From the NCBI GenBank assembly GCA_949317995.1, contig OX439046.1, forward strand, positions 41,640,002 through 41,704,001: 64,000 bases of DNA, given 5' to 3'. This document shows positions 44,951 through 54,697 of this stretch, piece by piece; position 1 is the first letter of the stretch; each line of letters opens with the position of its first letter. Source of the DNA: Acholoe squamosa. Its lineage: Eukaryota; Annelida; Polychaeta; Phyllodocida; Polynoidae. Below the pieces are notes generated by a model. It was not told where the DNA came from, searched no databases, and saw only the letters and a list, made by a program, of their open reading frames with translations. Both the position numbers and the translations under genes were made by a program.

Positions 44951-46262
44951 ATCTAATATTAGACTACCAAAAATCAAAAAAACTGCACACAAATTTCACA
45001 ATAGAGCTAAATGGCTTGTTGAAAGATCAAGATTATGTAAGGAATATAATGCAGGAGGGGAAGAGAATTATCAAATTTGATAAAAAAAGTTACCTAAATT
45101 GAATAGCCCGCCTTAAACACTATGTGTTTTGTTTATCCTCAGTATTCTGCATTGTATACATATCAGTCAAGACATGGCAGCTTAAGCCAATTAAGGACAG
45201 CTTAGCATGGGAAGTGGCCCCATTGACGGCTCAGTCACTGTGCACATGTTTATGTTTGGTAGCTTATATTAACATGCCCATAGAAATAAACCAGTTATAC
45301 CTTGTGATGGAGCATTTTCACATGTCAATCTTGGTATTAACACACAGCAATACCAATTGCATTGGATTGAGCAAATAATTAACCACGCCTTGTGAGGTGA
45401 GATGGAGCTAAATAATCAATGCACAGTCGAGCACACATACCAAACCGTGTACACAATTACAAGGGAAATAACATTGTACATGCCCTTTCACATGAAGACG
45501 AGACGCAGCGTCATGACGCGATGCAAAAAATAGATCCAGCGGTCCATTTTAACATGAATTCTATTTTTAAAGTGCAAGGATTCAATGGACCAAAATGCCA
45601 ACACAAACCTATCAACTATTCTCTCCTACAAACGTTGCTTGTTATCGACAATATGATGACTTTGTATTTAATTATTTATATTTTTTCATTTATGGGCACC
45701 AGTGGCCATATAGTAGTAGAATGTCTGAATGGTAAAAATTAACGATGTATCCTCTCAGCCAGTGCACAAGGGACATAAAACCATTTATTGACCGTGAAGG
45801 TTCTGTTTAAAGCGTATGAATATGATAGAAAATACATTTTTCTCAGAATTTTTCTATTCTCAGAAATGCCTGGAGACTAGGGACGTAGTCATGAATGCCC
45901 CTTCCTCCCACCTGATGATATGCAAATAAACCCATGTGGCCAATGCGGTCCACTAGATTTCACTTCATCCATTGGTCCACTGTCAAGCGTGTGTCCGCGA
46001 TATCATGCACGACCGTGAGAGGGTGCCACCAGCCCTACCACGCCCCATAGGGCTACTTAAGACGTTGCCCATTAAGATCTTAACAAAAAGCCAACACAAT
46101 CAGATGAGAGTACTAGCAAAGGAATCACATACCAATTTCATCTTATACAAAATTAGGAAAATCAAAATTCCCACCTCAAGTCATGACTCAAACAATTCAG
46201 GCTACACTATGATAACAAATCTGGAATGCAACACACTATGCGCCACATCTGGACATTATATT
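44951..46262 (+). mobile_element. Rearranged second copy of element X
   Basis: 45092-46079 matches 20613-21585 of X (pol-env spacer). 46137-46262 matches 22580-22715 (env). So about 1 kb of X, including the env exon 1 and the fusion region, is deleted here. This copy keeps a perfect ATGCAAAT octamer at 45920-45927, CCAAT at 45940-45944 and ATTGG at 45971-45975. The first 140 bases (44951-45091) have no assigned origin. Confidence 0.75.
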
Positions 46263-46464
46263 ATCAAACAGTAGTTATACTCACTGTTCAGGGGTATCGG
46301 TCCTGTAGGGCTGCCCACCTGTGTCCCAACCAGGGTGACCCAGTTCTACCTGTCACCTCACTCTCCACTCACCTGCACAGGCAGGCCCACACAGTCATTC
46401 AGTCAGCTCACCGATAAAGAGACAGTTCAGTTCAGTTCTGTATTTTTCCTGTGTTTTAGTCAAG

Positions 46465-48147
46465 GTGGTATGCGACTCGTGTAATCATGAGCATCACGGG
46501 AACAAAAAGGCGTGCCCGGAATGCACTTGTGCCAACCCACATTGGAAGGCAGGTGATCAAATGGTGGGACATAAGGCTCCGGAAGGCTCACAAGGGACCG
46601 GGGACACAGCCGGGGCCATGGACGCGGAGAGTGACCTGGAGAGCAGCCTTTTAGCTGACAACACCGGTTCTGATATGCAAGGTGACTGCTTGATAAGCAA
46701 TGATAATTTAAAACATCAAATCGAATTGGAGAGAGCAAGGAAGCATAAGATTGAGCAACTGTCTAAAACAAAAGTGTTAGAACTGAAGTTAGCCAGCCTG
46801 CGGGCCGATAACAACAGGTCGTTGAGGGAAGTAAAGGATGAGGTTCGTGCCTGGCATGGTGCTATTAGTGTGTTCAATACTCCGCATAAACTCCTCACTG
46901 CTGTTCCTGCGTCCTGGACGCGGCTGAGCTGGATATAGTAAATGACCAAGACTGGGACCCGAACGCAGCCGGGGTTACATTCGATACTCGATACAAATCC
47001 GTTACTGCTGCTTCTGCGGGCCCGGACCTGTTGGTAAACAACCAAGACCGGGACTCAAACGCACCAAATGCCCAAATACCTGGTACCAGTTTCCAAGGCT
47101 CCAGTAGATGGTAATCTCACAAAATATGATGCTTCTAGACCGTCCGCAGGCCATCCTGGCAAGACCCAGGGTTGACTGTCACCTAACCTCCCTCCTGTAG
47201 CAACCCAGTAACCGCCTCAACAGCAACAGCCAGTTCAGCCTCCTTCAGGGGTTCACACCCCTTGCAGCAGGTTATCACAGCTTAGCAGCAGCAACTTCAG
47301 GCTATGTAGCAACAGGTGCAGCAACTACAGCTTCAGTTACAGACCCGTCCGGCAGGCAATATCAGTGTTACCAGTCAGCACCCCAGGGGCAACCCTGCCC
47401 CTCTATTTTCTGCAGAAATAAGATAGCCATACCTACAAACCCTCCAATCAGGCTTGTCATCAGCAGGCCTGACAGCATCATCACTGGGCCTTATTGATGG
47501 AAAATTGAACAGTTTATTCTTGAACCAGGGATGACCCCTTTCTCAAAAATATGAATTTGTTATCAGAAGCTAGCTTTACGAACTGACTGCGTCCAGATTT
47601 TTATATTGAATCAGATAAAAAGTATGAAGACATGTCTGTCACGGAATTGTTATACGGCATGCAGGGGGTCTACGAAGTCCTTGTACAAAAGAATTTGCCT
47701 GAGCTTCCAGCATCAGCTTATCTTGAGCACATGAGATTTGTGAAACTGAAGGCACAGGGGAGCTCTTTTTCAGCCAAACAGTTGGCTAAATACGATTACA
47801 AGGTAGTTACCAAGGTTCTAAAAAAAAAATTCCATTCTTTGTCGCGGGGGACGAAACATCCGTCCAAGCTTGCAGAACATATATCCTGTGTTTATGACCC
47901 AAAATCACTTCCTACAGCAAATCAACGTAGTCGTAGACACAACCACGGTAGGGGGGTCCGGTACGAGAATAAGAAATGGGAATACACTGATGTATGTATT
48001 AATTGGAATTTCACTGCCTGTTCCAATGACAAACGCTCCCACAAACACATTTGCAAACATTGCAGAGGCTCCCACAAGGGTAAAAATTGTACTCTAGTCC
48101 GCAACTATCAGTCAGCTAATCAGGGTGGTAACCAAAGTCATGCATGA
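46465..48147 (+). pseudogene. Gag-like protein, DIRS copy 2, broken
   Basis: 46465-46938 opens with the same C-x2-C...H...C-x2-C-x-C zinc region and a coiled coil as copy 1, and stops at 46936-46938. 47632-48147 carries the helical region and the C-terminal zinc cluster with H-K-H-I-C-K-H-C-R-G-S-H-K-G-K-N-C. The Gln-rich stretch between (47200-47345) has stops. RNA-binding structural protein by homology. Confidence 0.7.
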
Positions 48148-48207
48148 CAAAGCAATACTGTTCTGGAGTTCAGCTGTAATAGCACTTATGATATAAAACT
48201 TAGTGGT

Positions 48208-49186
48208 TTGTCTCCTTCCACCTTCGATGACATTTCTTGTTGTGTTGGTTTACATGGACTCCTTTATATGTACACAGACTATGTTCCTTTATGGGATGTT
48301 AATTCACCTCATTATCTATGTGGGGTCAGATCTCAAATGAACTTGGCAGGGTGGAGAATCATGTTGTCGGGGGGCCATAGTCAAGTGTACGTCAAGTGCA
48401 GCTGGGACCCTAACGCTTACTTCCTCCTAGATGGTATCCATCATAGGATTAAGTTAACGGACCCAGGTATCCATATAGAAGGTTACTGGTGCAAAAACTA
48501 TGACTCAGCCACTGTTACAGCCTACCAGGAAATTAGTGAGATCATCTCGGAGGAGTTAGCCTCTGGTAAGCTAACGGAAGTGAGTGTTCAGCCTCAGTGC
48601 ATTCACGCTATGGGTGCAGTTAAAAAAACCCTCAGGAGGCATCAGTCTAATAACCGCCGCGAGCCATCCCGACTCATGCTCAATTAACTGCTACTTGAGT
48701 GAAACTTTCGAGTCATTTAGTTACAAATCGATAGATACCGTATCCGACCATCTAAAGCCAGGCTCGTATATGGCAGTGACTTATGCTACAGCAGCTAACC
48801 GCTCAATCATGGTCCCGGAGTGTGACAGAGCTAGACAGGGTCTTTCTTGGGAGTCTCAGTTTATTCAGGACAACTTCTTGTCATTCGATACCCGTTTTGC
48901 ACCCTACGTGTTCAACAGCATTACAGCCTCGGTATTGTGGTACCTTATGGCACACGGTATTTTCTGTGTCAACTACCTAGACGACATTTTGGTAATGGCA
49001 GATATCTATGAAGCATGTCGTGTAGCACACCTCTTTCTCCACAAAACATTGCGCTCCTTAGGGTTCTACATTTCCTACAATAAAGTGCGCTCCCCAAGTC
49101 AGATTCAGACATATCTGGAAGTGGAAATTGATTCAATAAATTGCAGCTGGGACTACCCGCAGAGCAATTGTGCAAATCTCAGATGA
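48208..49186 (+). pseudogene. Reverse transcriptase, DIRS copy 2
   Basis: Two frames (48208-48687, 48584-49186) separated by a frameshift near 48625. The C-I-H-A-M-G-A-V-K-K motif, Q-D-N-F-L-S-F and N-Y-L-D-D are present. The position of the first catalytic Asp reads M-A-V-T-Y (Tyr), whereas copy 1 has M-A-V-T-D. So the enzyme is doubly broken. The DIRS type is recognised by the order of motifs and the following RNase H. Confidence 0.8.
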
Positions 49187-49973
49187 AGTTGGACTTTTTC
49201 AGTGGTCATCGCAGGACGACGAAAAAGCAACTTCAAAAACTGTGCGGAGTTCTGGCACATTACGCAACTTTAGTTCGGGGGGTCGCACTTTCTCCCTTCG
49301 TGTGATCGCAATGTTGAGTTGTTTCACTCCAAGGAAAAGGTACATCACATTGTCAAAGTCCTTTCACCTAGATCTAGCCTGGTGGGGGGACTTCGCTGCC
49401 TGGTTCAACGGCACAGCGAAAATAATTCAGCCTCCTGTTAATAGGTCTATGGTGTGCAAGGATGCATCTGGTACTGGATTCGGGGCATTCACTGGCATGG
49501 ATTGGTTGTGCGGTAGGTGGAAGGAGGACTTTGAGATGAAAGGAGACCACCACAACCACTGTGTCCCCCAACCGGTCCAGGATGTACCCTGTAATATTAA
49601 TGTTAGAGAACTTTACCCTATTCTTGAGGCCCTCACCAGATGGGGCCACATGTGGGTGGACCACCGGGTAGAATGTGTTACGGACAATACGCAAGTGATG
49701 GCGGCTATAAACACCGGTAGGAGTGGAAACCTAGCTTCAATGCATCTCATCCACACAATATTCTGGCTGACAGTGATGTTCAACTGTCACCTGGTGGGAG
49801 TGTATCTACCGGGCAAGGACAACCTGGTAGCAGATACTCTCTCCAGAGATACCCTCATCAACAAGTTACCAGTATTTTTGTGTTGCAGAGGTCCGCAGCG
49901 GATTCGGGAATTGGACTACATCACAGCGGAGCTTCGCAGCCAGGCGTGGGCGCCGAGTACCTGGAAAACTTAA
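49170..49973 (+). CDS. RNase H domain, DIRS copy 2
   Basis: 267 codons overlapping the RT frame by 17 bases. Motifs: K-D-A-S-G-T-G-F-G-A-F with the first Asp (about residue 93), N-I-N-V-R-E-L with Glu (about 142), T-D-N-T-Q-V-M-A-A-I-N with the third Asp (about 173), and the closing L-V-A-D-T-L-S-R (about 220) with the fourth acid. All four acidic residues are present. This is the DIRS-type RNase H. The stop at 49971-49973 falls where the recombinase frame would begin. Confidence 0.85.
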   Translation: MQISDEVGLFQWSSQDDEKATSKTVRSSGTLRNFSSGGRTFSLRVIAMLSCFTPRKRYITLSKSFHLDLAWWGDFAAWFNGTAKIIQPPVNRSMVCKDASGTGFGAFTGMDWLCGRWKEDFEMKGDHHNHCVPQPVQDVPCNINVRELYPILEALTRWGHMWVDHRVECVTDNTQVMAAINTGRSGNLASMHLIHTIFWLTVMFNCHLVGVYLPGKDNLVADTLSRDTLINKLPVFLCCRGPQRIRELDYITAELRSQAWAPSTWKT

Positions 49974-49999
49974 GCGTCTCAGTGGTGCAAATATATCAA

Positions 50000-50028
50000 G
50001 TTCTATGCATCGATTCGATGCATAGAAC
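50000..50028. repeat. 29-bp palindrome
   Basis: Perfect 14-base arms around one base (arm GTTCTATGCATCGA). It lies 27 bases after the DIRS copy 2 RNase H stop, at the expected start of the recombinase frame. Confidence 0.85.
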
Positions 50029-50076
50029 ATAAAATGAACATGTTAATAGTCCAGTTAAAACCGTTCAGGAGCTTAA

Positions 50077-50807
50077 TTCAAAACATCCTGGGATTGCAAC
50101 CCCAACGATCTTAGTGTAGGCACATATCATAAGACCTGGCCGGTCTACCCTATCTAATGCAGTGGTTGCAGGCCTGTCAAGAATAGCAAGTCCTGGGATC
50201 ACTTCACTATTCCTTTTCCAGCACTAAGATCACTGCGATCTTAGTGAAAGAATTGCATAGTGGTTTCACCTGAAAAAACACGAGCACTTACAGGGAACAC
50301 TCCTGATCAAAAGAGTGAATAGCCTGCTGCATATATATAGAAGGGAGGGAGGACGTTTGCTGAGTGTCCTTGAGGGCTCTTAGGGCTACTCATGCGTTAA
50401 GTGCACTGTAGGGTAATTCTTCCCTTCTCTCTCTTTGTCCTGGGGGGAGGGCACAATGCTTCTAATAGGCAAGCATAAATCATACATTCATGGGAACAAC
50501 TCTTGAATACTGTATGGGGGTCAACTGCATGCTGTGCTCTTTTGTTAGACCATATGGAGATGGGGAACGTTAGTATAAACACTGTTGTGAAGAAGAGTGG
50601 CTCCACAGCTATTCCTTTATTTTGGGACTCTTACCCCTGTACCCAGTCAGTACTTCTTGGAATAGTGTAGGAGGGCTGAGGCTAAGATCGATGCGATCTT
50701 AGTGCTGGCTAGGAAATGTGAACACAGTCTAATCTTAAGACCGCTTAATAGGATAAGGTAGAATAATTCCTAAGATCGCTGAGGTTGCAATCTCAGGATG
50801 TTTTGAA
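50077..50807. mobile_element. TTAA-flanked MITE, 731 bp
   Basis: Terminal inverted repeats of about 40 bp begin TTCAAAACATCC and end GGATGTTTTGAA, flanked by TTAA at 50073-50076 and 50808-50811. TTAA duplication is typical of piggyBac and Kolobok types. Inside each end is a small palindrome built on CTAAGATC/GATCTTAG (50194-50218 and 50681-50702). No transposase. Confidence 0.85.
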
Positions 50808-50823
50808 TTAACCTTCTGGGTCT

Positions 50824-51500
50824 TGTCAGTAGACCGTTATAGGTATTGTACTTATCATATTTATTTTTCACCTTTGACTCTACCATGTAACCCAGTGTCC
50901 GAGTCTACCCACAAGCCAAGCCATACCCATAGACCAAAGGCTGGCGGTGTCAACTGCACTCAGTGACCCCGCCTCCTCCCGCTGGAGGATATGCCATCAA
51001 TCACAAGCAGCTCGCTGCATGCTGGAAATTCCTAGCAGACAATGTTTAGACCAACTCCTCCTGCTGGAGGACATGCCCATTGATCATGAGCAGCTCACAG
51101 CATACCGGGAATTCCCAGCAGCTATATTTAGAACCACACTGAACTCTGTGAACCCCAGTGCTATGTTTAGGATCCTCCCTACATACCTGCACTGGAGTTC
51201 CCCAGTTACTATATTTAGCTCACCTGATACTATTTTTAGGATGAGCTGGGTGAGCAGCTCCTACTATAAATACCTGTAGAGGGAGCAGCTCACTCATCTT
51301 TCCACCTTCATACTTCATACCTCACACACTCACGTGAGACCAAAGCCCTTGGCTCAAGGGCTAGGCTTGGACACTGTTGGGCACCTTTATACTGTATCAC
51401 CAACTATACCTTGTGGACTTCAATGAATAAAGTGGATATCAAACTGGATTCCTGATTCGTCTGTATTCATCCTTATTCATCATTTACGGACTCATTGACA
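50824..51500 (+). repeat. 5' LTR of element B2
   Basis: About 677 bp with TGTC start and TTGACA end, like the B1 LTRs, and similar to them at both ends. TATA box TATAAATA at 51265-51272 and AATAAA at 51426-51431. The inside edge (ATGGTGGAAAACCC) is the putative primer-binding site. Confidence 0.85.
51265..51272 (+). promoter_or_regulatory. TATA box of B2 LTR
   Basis: TATAAATA in a pyrimidine-rich setting, about 160 bases before AATAAA. The genomic RNA would start about 30 bases downstream. Confidence 0.7.
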
Positions 51501-51551
51501 ATGGTGGAAAACCCTCTTGTATCATCCCACAGTTACCACCTCTCATGAGCC

Positions 51552-54500
51552 ATGGACAACAGTGAGACCCTACCAAAGGAGCCAGCCCCACAATGTATCC
51601 CTACATCTCCAGACAGAGATCAGCAAGAAGCCACCAGTACACAGTACACCGCCCCGATAGACTCCTCGCCAGACGCGCTCCAGCTGGACCCAGTGCTGCC
51701 TGCCCATAGACGCACACATAAACAAACACCTGTGAGTTCAAACACCTTACATTTTTCGTCCACCATAGTGGACACCAACACAGGTGCACCCACCAGCACA
51801 CCAGCAGGAGCCCAACCACCAGGTTTAAACCTCACCCTACCTGGTTATTCACCCTCAGAATCACCACCCCTAAGATTAGGTGGTCTTCAAAGTACCACAT
51901 ACAGCACGCCTGAAAATCAATCACCTGGTTACCTCCACCTAGATAGCCATCTAGAGGAAAGATCCAATAGCCTGCAGGAAGCCCTGGAAGCTGCTGGACG
52001 GTCACCCTCATCCACCAGTGATTCTGATCCACAGTGTACACCTGACCTAAGTTGGGACAACCTCACTGTACCAGATAACCAAGCCCACCCATCAGTAGCA
52101 GACAATTACTGGAGGAGCAGGCTAGACTCAGCAATCCACAGGTGGAGAGAAAACAGACTCAACACAGGATGCGCACAGCAGATACCAACCGGCGCTACAC
52201 CAAGCTACCAGTATGGTGAGAGTCCCTCTGTTTTTCTAGACAGGATAAACCGCATTTTAGAAGAGCAGTGGCAAGACAGCTCCAATCTCACCAATTTGCT
52301 AAGGCCGCACCAAAACCCACAGCCTGATAGCAACCCACCTGGAGGCAACCCTAGGCCTTGTCACTCCTACTCTACTTCTGAAGAAGACAAGGCGACACCT
52401 CCAGTACCAAATTCATCCCTGAGCACGCCACCAATAGCCAGATCCTTTGAGAGGCCATACCCCACCCATAGACCCAGGAGAAGGGTACAATCATCCTCCC
52501 CTCACAGGCCAAATACACCTGTATTTTACAGACTTCAAAGAAGCTGGGACTCTGCAGCTAGAAGAGGCGACCTCGTGGCCACTACTCCCATCCTACACAG
52601 AAGCAGTCACTTCCCCGCCCACTTACAAACAGAATCCACCTCAGAAGAAGACACAGAAGTAACCTTCCCCCACCTGCACAGAGCATCTGCCTATCAAAAC
52701 ATGGCCACTGCAGCCCCACCCCCAGAGTACAACCAGGATGACATGACGAGGAACATAGTCAGAGAATGCACCCAGGCAGTCAATGACTCCCTATCCAACC
52801 TATTAACAGGACAAATGAACTTATTGTCTGCTGAAATAAAAAGGATTGGAGACGACTCCTCCCGCCAACTGTCAAGGATAAATGACAGATTGAATGACAT
52901 GGACACCTGGAAATCACACCTGGAAAATGACATTAGCCACATACAAAGAAGAGCAGCTCAGGACAATGCTGATGTCCTGAGAAGGTCTGAAATAGCGTCA
53001 GCCAATCTGTCTGACAGAATCAACAAAAACATTGATGGAATGAGAACTGAAATATTCAGGGCTATTGATAGGACAGGAACACCCACCAACCAAGGCCAAA
53101 ACAGCCATTTCTCACCCACTAACACTAGGCTACCCCCCTCAGGCCAACCTTCACAGGTTATGAGCACCTCTACCAGGACGCCGACATCATTACCGGTAGG
53201 GTGCAGGCTCAGCCCCCCAAGCCTTTTCCAAAATACAGCCTGAACCATAGCGACAGGTGCCACGCCCACCCAACAAGGTGCGACACATGCACGTTTTGGT
53301 AGTTCGGCCACAACCCACCAGATGGCGCCCCCTACCACTCGTCCATCACCGGTAGCCGCCACATCATTTTCAGGCAGTGTTTACAACCATGTATACACAC
53401 CCCACCAGGCACACACGCCCTACAACAACCCTATACCAATGTACGGTTTGTTTACAAACACACCACCTGCCCAAGCAGCTGCCCACCACCCTGCAGCTCA
53501 ATCCACACCAATGATACCAAATCTAGAACAATCCAATTTCTCCGCCCCCACTGGCTATAGGAATTCTGAACCTGAGCGACTCACATCTGCTCAATTAAGC
53601 TGTTTCAACAAACCAGAACCCTTTGACAAGCCCTCACCCTACAGGTCTGCGGCCAGATTTCTGGCAGAGTTCAAATTCTATATAAGAAATGCATACCCCC
53701 GCAGCCCAACAATGCATGCATCCTGTATGTATACCTTTTTAAAGGGCAGAGCAGCACAATGGTTTTTCACAAATATTTTTGACAAACCAATCATGTATGA
53801 CACCGAGGCAGTCTATACCGCCTTTCTCAGCAGGTTCAACCAGCCTGACCCTGCCACAATAATCAAAGGGTATAGAAACAGAAAACAGCAACCCAAAGAG
53901 ACTGTAGAGGAATATATAGCAGATATGACCTTATTGCTATCCAACAGCAACCTGGATGAGCCTGTACAAGTGGACTATCTTATAAATGGCCTCAAGGATG
54001 AAATAAAAAATGTTGTACTCTCAGACAGCCCCAAAAGCATTAGGGAAGCCGAGACAGCAGCATTAAGACAAGAATTGGTCATAGAAGCAGCCAAAGCAGC
54101 CCATGCCTCAAACCAATCTTCAGACTTGTGCGCCATGAACTACAATAACTACAATGGGCAAAAGAACAACAACAACAACAACAACAACAATAACAGATCC
54201 AGAAAGGACCAGTACAATAACAACAAGCCCCCTGGAAACGGCAACAGTAAGCAGTATGACGATAAATCTAAGTCAGGATACAACCAAAAGCAGCAAGGTT
54301 ATAACAACTCCAGATCCGGCTCAAACAACAGATCGGGCTCCAAGAATAGATATCAGTCACCAGGCAGGAGCAGATCTCAGGAAGGCAACAAAAGCAGATC
54401 CAAGTCCAGCAACACAAGAAATAACTTTGTTTTCATCCCTGTTGCTTCCACCCCCACCAACACCCGCCAGGTGTCCTTCCAGAAACTACTAGTCCCAGCA

Positions 54501-54656
54501 GATTTCCCAATCCCTGATGATTGGACCCAGCAACAAAAGAAATCTAGGGACCAAACACCAGGCAGAAATGACAACAAAAAGTTAGGAGATAACCATCCTG
54601 ACAGCCAACCTCCTGATTCTGGACAAGGAGAACACTACAATGACAATATTGAATAG
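51552..54656 (+). CDS. gag: Gag of element B2 (with in-frame TGA)
   Basis: ATG 51552 in a good context (GCCATGG). One frame of about 1,034 codons to TAG 54654-54656, interrupted only by TGA at 53241-53243. The N-terminal 330 residues are Pro/Thr/Ser-rich, then an R-R-x-x-x-S-S-P-H-R basic stretch (about 318-327), a coiled coil (about 390-510), a capsid-like domain (about 670-850) with Y-T-F-L-K-G-R-A-A-Q-W-F-F, and an Asn-rich (AAC repeat, 54168-54195), Arg/Ser-rich tail ending in acidic residues. There is no CCHC zinc knuckle; basic R/S/N stretches may do RNA binding. The TGA splits the protein, but the frame is open on both sides, so it is either damage or leaky. Confidence 0.85.
54168..54195. 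repeat. AAC microsatellite in B2 gag
   Basis: A run of AAC codons encoding Asn, in the linker after the capsid domain. The B1 copy has a shorter AAT/AAC run near 26120. Confidence 0.85.
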
Positions 54657-54697
54657 GACCCAGGGGAGGGCCACCATGCATCTTACGGCCCCGCCCC
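54654..54697 (+). promoter_or_regulatory. Gag-pol UAG with downstream stem-loop (readthrough signal)
   Basis: TAG at 54654-54656 is followed in the same frame by the pol frame, with no stop for over 1 kb. Six bases after it, 54663-54672 can pair with 54687-54697 (five plus four G-C/C-G pairs with a bulge, loop of 14). The position and GC content resemble gammaretroviral UAG readthrough signals. B1 keeps the TAG at the same place. Confidence 0.65.

Larger units (their letters stand above)
46440..50072 (+). mobile_element. DIRS-like retroelement copy 2
   Basis: Gag, RT and RNase H follow in order (46465-49973). The frame after the RNase H stop begins with a W-x-x-Y-x-x-F pattern like the N-terminus of a tyrosine recombinase but ends within about 25 codons. 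A TTAA MITE and element B2 follow. No recombinase catalytic residues are visible. Confidence 0.75.
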
